A stretch of 64,000 nt of DNA from Neostethus bicornis (Eukaryota; Chordata; Actinopteri; Atheriniformes; Phallostethidae), in assembly GCA_902685375.1 (NCBI GenBank), contig CACRXE010000043.1, positions 1,479,001 to 1,543,000 on the forward strand, read 5' to 3'. The position numbers were made by a program, and so were the translations under genes. Within the stretch, counting starts at the first letter, position 1, and each line of letters starts with the position of its first letter. Shown here piece after piece: positions 31,833 through 41,810 of the stretch. The notes beneath the pieces were generated by a model that saw only the letters and a list, made by a program, of their open reading frames with translations, was not told where the DNA came from and did no database searches.

Positions 31833-34800
31833 ATGATTAAACTGGTAATGAAGAAGTTTTAGATTCAGATGAAATAGATTTTAATCCATGTTTTTAATCA
31901 GCTTGTGTTTCTTTCTCAGCTGGTTGCTGCCGTGCTGCTCGTTGGTAAGTTTGATCTCATTAAATCACTATTAAAAAAATCAGAAAAAAGATTTCTGTTT
32001 ATAATTCTAGAGAATTTTATCGACTAAATCTCTATTTTCTTTTTAAAACAAAGCAAGAAAACTTTATCTTAATAATTAAATTTTATATTGAGTTTTATGT
32101 TAAAAATCAGACTTGATTTTCCCAATATTCTATATTATTAACCCACTGGGAAAATACTGTGCTGCATCGCACCGCAGCAGGCAGCCAGTCAATGACAACA
32201 CCAATGATGGGAGCAGCTATGGGGTTAGGTGTCTTCTCCAAAGACAGCTAGGCATGAGCTCAGCAGGATTTGAACCAGCAACTTTTTGGTCCAAAGATGG
32301 CAATTTTTCCCTCTGAGCTCTGCCTCCCCAAGTTTCCAAGTGTAAAAACCCCTCTTTGAATCTAGATTTTTATCCGTCTGCTTTTACTCGTTAACGTTCA
32401 CCAGATCGTCTTTAACATCAATCATGTTTTTAAAAGTGAAACTTTAAGTTTTTACATGGAAACAGTTTCTCGTTTAAATGCTTTAATTTAGTAAAATGTT
32501 AAATCAAATAATAAAAAAAACAACTCAAAGTGACTGAAATGTGTAACTTTGATTTGACGCTGAAACAAAATCTTAAAATAATCCATAAAAACAATAAAAG
32601 ATATCCTTGTCTTTAAAATGAGATCCTGTTGAAAAAAAATATTACATGATATTTAAAACTTTACTGATGTTGAAAAAAAATACATCAAGATTTAAAGTTG
32701 GTTTGAACTTTTTTTAAACTGAAAGTTCTTCAGTTTTATAGAAAAACACAAACCAAAAAAAATTGTAAAAAAGAAGGTTTTTATTAATTGGGAGCAAAAG
32801 AAATTAAAATGAGTGAAAAATTATTTTGTTCATCAGAAAAGGAAATTTTTTTCAAATAAAACCAACTTTTTTTTTTTTTTGTTTAGCAGTTGGAGTGAAC
32901 GCTCAAAGTAAGACATTTTTTATGTTTAACATTTAAACCAATGTAACATTGATTAAAAACAAATCTCTTATTTTTCATGTTTAACAACCTCACTGTTTTT
33001 ACTTTTTCAGCAAACGTCTGTGACAACCTGTACACCATCGGTAAGAAAAGATTCAATCTTCTACTTTCTACAGATTTTTGAATGAATCTGGTTTCTTTCA
33101 GTTGGTTGGACACAATGGTTTGACAGAGATGACCCGTCTGCAACTGGAGACTGGGAACGTCTTACCCAGCTTCGTCAGGAGTATCCAGGACAGATCTGTG
33201 ACAATCCGGTCGACATCGAGGCCAGAACTCTGTCTGGTGACAAACCGGATGAGAATATTTACAAGTAAGAACTGAATGAAAATGTTGTTCAAAAAGAGAC
33301 GTGAAGGAGAGATTTTATCCCAAATAATCAGAGTACACTGTAATATTAATATATGGTAGAAATATACCTCACAGCAAGAAGGTCAGGGATCGAGTCCCGG
33401 AATGGGAGGGAGGCTTAAACCCTTGTTTTTTCTGTGTGGAGTTTGCATGTTCTCCCAATGTGTGTGTGGGTTTTCTCCAGTTTTCATTCATCCTTAAAAA
33501 TTGATTGGTTAGTTGGCTGCTGAAAAATAATCTTTAGGAATGCAAGTGTGTGTGGATGGTCGTCTGTGTGTGACCCCACAACAGACTGGTGACCTTTTCG
33601 GGGTGTGTCCTGCCTCTCATATGAAATCATCTGGGACAGGCTCCGGCATCACCAGGAGGGATAACTGTTTCAGAAGATAAACGAACGAAATAACATGTCC
33701 AAATGATTGGTCATGTGTGGGTTTTCTCCAGTTTCCACTCATCTTTAAAAATTGATTGGTTAATTGGCCACTGAGAAATTGCCTTTAGGAATGAGTGTGT
33801 GTGAATGTTCATCTGTGTGTGTGACCCCCCAACGTACTGGCAAGCTGTTCTGAAATCAGCCAGGATAGGCTCTGGCACCGTCCGACTCATTCTAGATGAG
33901 TGGTTCAGACGATGAATGAAGTCTTTGTTTATGGTTTCCATGGTTACAACTTTTTGACAATAAGAGATTTTTTTTTTACGTCATTAAAAAATAAATGAAT
34001 CAAGTCAATTCATTAAAAAAATTCCCCAAAAAGTCATTTTTTTATCCAGCAACCTGGAATATAAATATAATTGGTATGTTTTTAAACACGACACTGCATC
34101 ATTAGATCGTTCTACTGATTGGACTTTAAAATAACGGATCATCAGGGATGACGTAGTTATCAGCCATCCGTGTAAAGCTTCTGATCATCAACATATTTCT
34201 ATGTTTTTCAGGTACGACACAACCACAGGATTCGTCTGCAGGAACGAGGACCAACCTGATGGAAGTTGTAAAGATTACAAAGTCCGGTTCGCCTGCCCTC
34301 CAAAGTCATGCTCTGCAAATTGTAGGTTAAAACCAACCTTTTGAAGTTTCCACCATGTTTCAACATTATTTCCACATCAAAATCATCCTTTTTTCTACTA
34401 TTCTTGTTTGTTTCTGCAGTGTGTTGGACTAGATATTACAACCGGGATCAACCCAGCGCCACAGGAGACTGGGAGGATATGGTTAACCTGAGGGGTGAGA
34501 ACCCTGGACAGATCTGTGAAGACCCCAAATACATCCAGGCTGTTACCGTACAGTCTGACCTTCCAGCCATGTTCACCGACCAAGAATTCAAACAGTAAGT
34601 TATTAAAACTTAAAAATGATACTTTTTAAAACAAGAAATTGACGCTTCAAACAACACGCCTTAGCCCTTAATGAGTAACTGTGGGCGGTTTAATTAAAGT
34701 CCTTTCATTATGCTCTTTGTTTGAGATTCATTCACAAAAATGTTCCGTAACGAACAGAGACTGACTGACTGGTGTTACTTTACTGGAAACAAATGTTATA

Positions 34801-34983
34801 AAAACACCTCTTTTCTTTTTACTTCTGGATTTATTGTGACACAAAAATGAAACCACCTTGATTCTAACTTTCTGTTCTTCTATTTCCAGCTTCAACCCAA
34901 CAGACGGGTTTGTGTGTCTCAACGAGGACCAGTCAACTGGAAGCTGTCAGGACTACAAGGTCCGCTTTGCCTGTCCATGTTAG
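31833..34983 (+). CDS. WxxW-domain secreted protein, copy 4 (208 aa, protein identical to copy 3)
   Basis: Coding exons: 31833-31844, 31920-31944, 32890-32907, 33011-33040, 33102-33264, 34212-34321, 34420-34594 and 34890-34983 (TAG at 34981). Exon lengths, phases and splice sites equal those of copy 3. By eye the coding sequences differ at a single synonymous site (TTT to TTC in GFVC of domain 1), so the proteins are identical: signal peptide, two WxxW domains and twelve cysteines. Introns differ by small indels and substitutions. Poly(A) signals AATAAA follow at about 35032 and 35059. The near-identity fits the recent tandem duplication and a dosage increase, or gene conversion between the copies. 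Function is not known beyond the domain-based inference of an extracellular protein. Confidence 0.9.
32127..32335 (-). mobile_element. tRNA-derived SINE in intron 3 of copy 4
   Basis: Counterpart of 21500-21705. Confidence 0.75.
33367..33920 (-). repeat. Two dispersed repeat copies in intron 6 of copy 4
   Basis: Counterpart of 22735-23290. Confidence 0.65.
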
Positions 34984-35284
34984 ACCAACAGTCCATCAGA
35001 ACCAGGAGGAGAAAACACTTGTTCATCTCTGAATAAAAATGATGTTCATTTGCCTCCTAATAAACCTGATGAAATGAAAATCGTGTGTGTCCGGGTTTAA
35101 TTTTTAATGCTTTCTTTTCTATAATTTTCATTTTTTTATTGAGCTCGTGCATCATTAAGGACATTTTTCACAATCTTTTTCTTTCTCATCCAAACTGGAA
35201 AATTATCCTGATCTTCAATCAATAGCAGGCAAGACAGGTAATGGAGACACACACACAGTGGGGAGCCCTCCTGTTAAACTAAGG

Positions 35285-35760
35285 GCTAGTGGTGTGTTGA
35301 CCTGCACGCCACCATGTGGCAAAGGACGGTGCTCCTCCTGAAAAGACACGCAGGGTATCCATGACGGAGGTGCGGGAAGGGGCTCCTCTTGAAAAGAGAC
35401 ACGAGGTGTTCATCATGGATCTGACTGGGACAATGAGTGAGCCTTTAAGCTGCAGACTGGAACGAGGAGGTGACGGTGGGCTTAGCGCCAACACGTGAAC
35501 TCTTTTACAGACGGCCATTTTAAATGTAAAAACTGTTTTTACGGTCTGTGCCTCTGCTTCCCCAGCGCTCCCTACCTGATCCTGAACCGATATGTTTCTG
35601 ACACTAACTGAACAACAGTCCTTTAAAATCTACACTAACTCTATCTGGTCACCCGTTTTTTTTTTTTTTTTTTTTTTAATTCATACAAAAAGATTCCAAA
35701 ACAAATTTTAATGTCATGGTAGAAAAACATTTTAAAACTTTACACATGCGTCAAGTTGTA
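35285..35760. other. Region right of the duplication
   Basis: Unique sequence starts at about 35285. I see no gene. ORFs at 35279-35518 (-) and 35316-35498 (+) overlap on opposite strands and have no known motif. A poly(T) run lies at 35657-35678. Confidence 0.4.
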
Positions 35761-35761
35761 T

Positions 35762-36020
35762 AATTCAATTCAATTTTATTTGTATAGCCCAAAATCACAG
35801 AATTTCCGTCTTAATGGGCTTCACAAGAAAAAGAGGAATGTATTAACACAAATACACAGCAAGAAAAATAACTAACAAATGCTAACTAAACAAGACTAGC
35901 ACATTTATGCCCTTAGACTCTCCTTCTCGGTGAGGAAAAACTCCTAAAAAACCCACCAGTGGGGAAAAAATAAGAAACCTCATGGGGTTCCACACGAAAG
36001 AGAGATCCCTCCCCGGAACG
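35762..36020 (+). repeat. Dispersed repeat with 'TTTTATTTGTATAGCCCAAA' start
   Basis: The phrases 'aattcaattcaattttattt', 'gccctta... ctccttctcggtgaggaaa' and 'aaactcctaaaaaaccc' are typical of an abundant teleost interspersed repeat. Its class is not assigned here. Confidence 0.55.
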
Positions 36021-36179
36021 AGCAACCAATGTGTCAAAGATTATTGTTTAAATATTAGCTTATTCTACTCTACAGTTAAATATCTAAAGAAGTCAATAGA
36101 TGTTCTTCATCCTGATGGAAACACGAGGGACTCCTCAGCCCGGAGATGTCCAGTACGGGGATGAGTAGATGGATTTCAT

Positions 36180-36445
36180 CCTGAAATCCATCTGGTCTGG
36201 TCAGATGCCTGACCAGGGGCGTCTGGTCAGGTTGGCTACCGAGCACCTGTCTAGTGAGGTGCTTTGAACACGTCTCACCGGGAGGAGATCCGCTGGACAG
36301 ACTATGTCTCACAGCTGGCTGGGGAACGACTTGGGATCCTTACGGGTGAGCTGGAGGATGCAGCTGGGGTTAGAGAACCCTGGGTTTCCCGTCTGAGGCT
36401 GTAACCCCGCGACCCGGATAAGCAGAAGACAACGGAACGAAACAA
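36180..36445 (+). mobile_element. LINE-A 3' fragment
   Basis: It contains 'tctcacagctggctggggaa', 'ggtgagctggaggatgcagc' and the 3' end 'gacaacggaacgaaac'. It is short and frame-broken. Confidence 0.8.
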
Positions 36446-36449
36446 ACAC

Positions 36450-37220
36450 ACATGACTCATCTGTTTATTTTTAATAACATTTATGATTTAGGGCAGACGG
36501 AGGTGATGTTTAACGACTTGGTGTTGACTTGTTTTATTAAGTTTGTCACTTTTTAAGTGAAACCTGGTCTAGTTTCCGAGCATCATTCTGACACTGCAGA
36601 CATTTATAAAGTAAGTTAATGATTAAAATCTAATCATGACTATCTCTCATCTCTGTTGCGACAGAGTGGGGGTGACTTTTTCTACAAACCAACAAATAGA
36701 AAAGCTGACTTAATCATTTTCTTCTTCCTGATGATGAACATAGTCATCATCAGGACTTTTAAGTCACATCTCAGTTCATATGTCCTGTAATTCTTCAAGA
36801 TGAAACCGCTGCAAATTTATTCTTGTTTAAAATAGAACAAATAGAAGAACAGAAGTTTAAGAGAGACTAATCTCTGACCCGAACGAAGGTCACAGTTTTA
36901 AGTTTAATCGTTCCCATCTGTGACTATTAAAAAGGTCAAATAGAGACATGGAGCATTGCACAACGGGATCTTCTTACACAACGGGATCTTCTGACTCATA
37001 GTGGAACCAAGCACTTGCTTAATTTAGAAGAAGAGTGAAGTTAAAGGGAAAAGAAACGAGGATTTTAGCCATCAATGGTCACTAACCCTGGGGTCTCATT
37101 GACAGAGCATCATGAAGATCTTTGGCTGATCAGTTTTTTCTTCTTTACACCTTAAAAAAACAGTCATTCTCTTCACACAACGTAAGCTTCACAAATCTCA
37201 TCTGTGAAAAATATCAAGTG
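36450..37220. other. Intergenic, nothing recognised
   Basis: AT-rich DNA with no ORF or repeat that I recognise. Confidence 0.4.
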
Positions 37221-37221
37221 T

Positions 37222-37710
37222 TTCGTTTCGTTCTGTCGTCTTCCGCTTATCCAAGGACGGGTGACGGCGGCAACAGCCTCTGACGGGAAGTCCAGGCTTC
37301 TCTCATCCTAGCTTCATCCTCCAGCTCACCCAGGAGGGTCCCGAGATGCTCCCTGTCCAGCTGTGAGACAGTCTCTCCAGCAGGTGTGGAGCCTGCCTTT
37401 GGGTCTCCTTTCAGTGGGACGTGCCTAAAACACCTCACCAGCGAGGCGCTCAGGAGGCATCCTTACCAGATGACCACTAACTTCTCTCAACCCGGAGGAG
37501 CAGCAGTTCTACTCCGAGCTCCTCCCTTTATTTCTGAGTGAGAGAGACCAGCCCCCCTGCAGAGGAAGATCATTTCAGACGCTTGTAACCATGCTCTCGT
37601 TCTTTCGGTCACCACTGGCAGCTGATGATCATGGTGAGGGTGGGAATGTAGACCCACAGAGCTTTGCTTTTCGGCTCAGCTCTTTCTTTACCACGACAGA
37701 TCGATGCAGG
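37222..37710 (-). mobile_element. LINE-A fragment with unexpanded site
   Basis: It runs from the 3' end 'ttcgttctgtcgtcttccgc' to 'tctttctttaccacgacag'. At the position of the 33-bp arrays it has only a single unit ('gctgatgatcatggtgaggg'), which gives a baseline for the expanded copies. Confidence 0.8.
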
Positions 37711-37817
37711 TGTTAAACATAAAAACTAATCACTTCCTCCCGGTCATAGATCTGTCTCAGAACATAAAACATCTTTTTTAAACTTGTGTTCTCGTAAGAC
37801 TTTAAAAAGGAAGTCTT

Positions 37818-38030
37818 AGGGAGGAGACGGCAGCTCAGTGGTTAGAGCGTTCGCGCCTGGACCGGAAGGTTGCTGGTTTGCGTGCCAGAGAGCACGTCTA
37901 GGGTCCTTGGAGAAGACACCTAACCCCCGTTTCTCCCACCACTGGCGCCGTCGAAGGGCAGCCTGCTGCGGTGTAAGGAGTGCAGCACACAGATTTCCCC
38001 GGTATGGGATGACTAGAGTAATTCATTCAT
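37818..38030 (+). mobile_element. tRNA-derived SINE
   Basis: A-box-like 'cagctcagtggttagagcg', body 'gtccttggagaagacaccta' and 'cagcctgctgcggtg', and end near 'gactagagtaattcattcat'. Confidence 0.75.
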
Positions 38031-38084
38031 TCATTCAAGAATTCATTTGCTTCAGTTTCAGCAGGACAGTAAGATTGTGTATGA

Positions 38085-38455
38085 GTGGGTTTTCCCGGTT
38101 TCTCTCCAAAGACATGCATGATAGGTCAATTCGGCAGGAGGCACTGGCTCAGTGGTATTGTGTTTGACCTTGGACCCTGAGACACTGGGTTGAATCCCAC
38201 TGAGCCGCTAAGTGTCCCTGGAGCAGACACCTAACCTCCAGTTTCTCCCACCGTTGGCACCGATGGGCTGCAATGGGAACAAATAAAGGAATTCTTCTTC
38301 TTGGCTGCTACGAAGTTGTCCCTAGGATTGTGTGTGGATGGTGGACTGGTGACCTGTTTGGGGTGTATCCTTCATCTAGCCTGAAATCAGCCGGTATAGG
38401 CTCCTGCATCCCGTATACCCTCATTAGGTATAAACATTCAGAAGATGAATGAACA
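38085..38455 (-). repeat. Dispersed repeat interrupted by a SINE
   Basis: The flanks 'gggttttcccggtttctctc' (left) and 'gactggtgacctgtttgggg' to 'cagaagatgaatgaa' (right) are two halves of the dispersed repeat family, split by the SINE at 38131-38298. Confidence 0.65.
38131..38298 (+). mobile_element. tRNA-derived SINE nested in a dispersed repeat
   Basis: A box TGGCTCAGTGG and B-box-like GGTTGAATCC, body 'gtccctggagcagacaccta', tail 'aacaaataaaggaattc'. Confidence 0.75.
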
Positions 38456-39010
38456 ATGTAAAACATTGGATGTACAGTAACTGGAATAGGGATTACGTGG
38501 ATGAACTGGAGATGACTGGCAGGGACAGATGATGAGTTTCCGTGTTCGGCAGACAAGCAGGCAGGCTGGCAGAAGGACGGAGAAGCAGGGCTGGATTTCC
38601 GGGAAAAACAGTTGTATATTAGTTGAAGGTAGGTTTAGAAAGACCGATAGATTATAGAAAGCCGAGGAGTGTTACAGCAAGGTGAACAATAGACCAGCGT
38701 TGGCTGAAGGTTCTTCTGGTGAATGATGTGGAGCAGGTGTGAGAGTGGGATGAGTTGCAGGTGTGGAAAGAGCGCTGGAAGACAGCGCGGGGTCACAACA
38801 CAAATTAAAAAAGATGTACTTTGACAGGAACACCCATTTTAATGTGAGACAAACACATGAAAAGGACCATTAAACTTTGATTGTTTTTATGGAATATTTT
38901 GAGTAATTTCATCATTTATTCTAATTAGTTCTAAACCAGCCGTGACCACAGATTTCATCAGACGTGTGGACATGGGATGTTTAGTGAGAAACTAAGGGAA
39001 CTGTTTATCC
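38455..39010. other. Intergenic, nothing recognised
   Basis: No supported gene or clear repeat. Confidence 0.35.
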
Positions 39011-39015
39011 AGTCA

Positions 39016-39543
39016 GACTAAACCAGGGGTGGGCAAAATTTTTGGTTTGCGGGCCACATTGAGTTCTAACATTTGACCAGGGGGGCGGAACAGGATCAGA
39101 TGGATGGCATGCTTTGGTAACCTCTAGATTAGACCGATAGAATGACGCTAACTTTTAAACAAGCGCTAAATGTTACATCAGGAGCGTTAAATTTAAAATC
39201 TAGCGGCGCTAGGTCTGAAATCTAAGCGCTTGATGTAACATTTTGTTTGTTTTAACATCTATCACGCTTGTTTACGTGTGTGTATTGGCACCGATGGCTT
39301 TCCATATCTGTGCACACTGTTTATTTTGACAGTGTGGGCATCACGAAGACACACACATTTTAATAGGAGCAGTGTTGTTGGGTTTTTTTGCGCCATCTAG
39401 TGACAACACATCAGAATTACAGGAAAATAAAACATTAACAAGGTTTATTTATTTAATTTTTTCAAGTTTGGTGGGTCGGATTAAAACGTTTAACGAGCCG
39501 CATGTCGACTGCAGGGCGTAGTTTGCCCATGCCTGGACTAAAC
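39016..39543. mobile_element. Non-autonomous hAT-type element (39024-39535) with 8-bp TSD
   Basis: Exact 8-bp direct repeats GACTAAAC (39016-39023 and 39536-39543) flank ends CAGGGGTGGGCAAA and TTTGCCCATGCCTG. These are inverted with two mismatches in 14. An 8-bp target duplication and CAG...CTG ends are hallmarks of hAT transposons. The element is 512 bp with no transposase ORF, so it is a MITE-like derivative. Confidence 0.85.
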
Positions 39544-40720
39544 TCAGTAACTCTGAAGAGTTCCACATGATATTTATGAACTCTGCAAAGATATGATTCT
39601 TTAAAATGATTAAAAAAAAGAAGCCAAACAGACCAGAATAAACCTGCTTATGTCTTAAAAGAATAGTTTCAGTTTAAAAATAAACCAGCAGCTGCAGTAA
39701 AATAGGTGTGAGATGTTTTGAGTCTTGTTGAGGGTTTTTATCACCTCGGTGACATGTGTCGAGACCACTAGAGTTTTATGACCACTGCACTGCTTCTTGG
39801 TTCATGTCGAAGTTTGAAGGAACTTAAAATACAGTTAAAGCAACTATAAAAGTGTCACAGGTCGACATCGCTCAGCAGATGACATCCTCATCATGATGCT
39901 CTCATCACCTCTCAGAACAAAGATGAACAAATAACAGTGTGAGCTCATGTTTTCCTTTAATTACGTTTTTTTTTTTTTTATCAACCAGTTTCCAACTGCT
40001 GGTCTCAGGAGGCATGGGTTCAGTCGTAGAATATCCGTGTTTCGACCAGGAGAACCTAGTTCGATTCCCACTGGGCCCAAGACGTCCCTGGGACGAGAGG
40101 ACGAGAGACAATAAAACAAAAAAAACCCAAACAGTTTCCAACTGCTAAAGAATTGTCACTAGAAACACTTTTGACCCCTGCACGTCCTGAGAGGAAACAG
40201 GTCACTTGTTCTTTCTCTTTGTGAGAACCTGCCATCCTGTAGTTAAACTTATTATGACTCAAGTTACTCATTTGTTCCAATTTGATTTCCCTGGTAAGAA
40301 CCGGCTTTAGAATAAGGACGACATGACGGAGACATGACAGTCTCATCCTGGGGCTTTTTTATGAATGACTAATGTATTCCAAAAACACCTGAAAGCTTAT
40401 GTAGAGTTTGTTTCTTTTTATCAGAGTAAGGCTTTTGTTGTGTCAAAAAAGGACACGTGGTTTTAACATCTTGTTAGGAATGTCCAGCTTGGTATTTTTA
40501 GGTCATAAACTAAACCCTAAAAAGACACTTAGAACAAATTTTTTGCTCCACTGAAGCATATAGAGCTGATATTCGATTTAAAAGAGGTCAAATTAACTTT
40601 CTAAAAGATGGTTTTATAAAAATCCCATCCTATTCAGTCCTAATCCGTCCTAATCCAGCCTCTCACTCACATTGTAGAACCTTTTGTGGCCCATAATTAG
40701 AAAATTTTGCAGTTGTATGT
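39543..40720. other. Intergenic with a SINE fragment
   Basis: No gene. A SINE fragment lies at 40008-40110. The remainder shows nothing I recognise. Confidence 0.4.
40008..40110 (+). mobile_element. tRNA-derived SINE fragment
   Basis: The head 'ggcatgggttcagtcgtaga' and B-box-like AGTTCGATTCC are 40-50 bp apart, followed by 'cactgggcccaagacgtccc'. Confidence 0.55.
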
Positions 40721-40724
40721 TTCT

Positions 40725-41810
40725 TCTTCTTCTTTTTCTTTGGGCATTTCTCTCCAGGGGATTCCACAGCAAGTCAGTTTCTTCCATCTAACCCTGTCTG
40801 CTGCATCTTCTTCAGTCACACCAACTATCTTCATGTCTTCCTTCACTGTATCCATGAACCTCCTCTTTGGTCTTCCTCTAGTCCTCTTTCCTGGTGGTTC
40901 CAAACCCAGCATCCTTCTTCCGATGTCCTCTCTCTCTCTCCTCTGCACATGTCCAAACCATCTCAGTCTGGCCTCTCTGACTTTAAAACCTCTAACATGT
41001 GCTGTTCCTCTGATCCTGTCCATCTTGGTCACTCCCAGAAAGATCGTCGGCATCTTCATCTCTGCTACCTCCATCTCTGCTTCCTGTCTTTTCTTCAGTG
41101 CTACTGTCTCTAGACCAATCAGCATGGCTGGTCTCACCACACTGTCTCTAGACCAATCGGCATGGCCGCTCTCACCACACTGTCTCTAGACCAATCGGCA
41201 TGGCCGCTCTCACCACACTGTCTCTAGACCAATCGGCATGGCCGCTCTCACCACACTGTCTCTAGACCAATCAGCATGTCCGCTCTCACCACACTGTCTC
41301 TAGACCAATCAGCATGTCCGCTCTCACCACACTGGCTCTAGACCAATCAGCATGGCCGGTCTCACCACGGTTTTCTACACTTTCCCTTTCATTTTATCTG
41401 AAATTCTTCTATCACACATCACACCTGATACTTTTCTCCACCCGTTCCAGCCTGCATGCATATGCTTTTTCACCTCTTTTCCACACTCTCCATTGCTCTG
41501 GACTGTTGATCCTAAGTACTTAAAATCTTCCACCTTCTTTATCTCTTCTCCCTGTAACCTCACTTTTCCATTTGGATCCCTCTCATTCACACACATGTAC
41601 TCTGTCTTACTCTGACTAATCTTCATTCCTCTTCTTTCTAGTGTAAACCTCCACCTCTCCAGCTTTTCCTCCACCTCTCCAGCTTTCCTCCACCTCTTCC
41701 CTCCTCTCACTATAGATCACAATGCCATCTGCAAACATCACTGTCCATGGAGATTCCTGTCTGACCTCGTCTGTCAGCCTGTCCAGCACCAGGATGGATG
41801 CAGTTGTATG
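40725..41810 (-). mobile_element. LINE-B, longest copy in the window
   Basis: The minus strand reads MKISQSKTEYMCVNERDPNG, EIKKVEDFKYLGSTVQSNGE, DKMKGKV, an array of seven 38-bp units (41104-41370), then RGFKVREARLRWFGHVQRR, PPGKRTRGRPKRRFMDTVK and ADRVRWKKLTCCGIPWR. This is the C-terminal end of a LINE reverse transcriptase, 5'-truncated near 41810. Its clade is not assigned; an RTE-like or related clade is possible. Confidence 0.85.
41104..41370. repeat. 38-bp minisatellite in LINE-B (seven units)
   Basis: Units read GTCTCTAGACCAATCGGCAT then GGCCGCTCTCACCACACT on the plus strand. Variants CAGCATGTCC and CGGCATGGCC occur in blocks. Confidence 0.95.

Larger units (their letters stand above)
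25083..35285. repeat. Tandem duplication, copy B (carries gene copy 4)
   Basis: It matches 14570-24652 across LINE-A, LINE-B, SINEs, inverted arms and the whole gene. The homology stops at about 35285, after 'gagccctcctgttaaactaa'. Confidence 0.9.

Noticed and set aside
14570..35285. Tandem copies as an assembly artefact
   Set aside because: Not excluded, but the copies differ by array lengths, small deletions and a LINE-containing junction, which fits a real duplication better. Long reads would decide.
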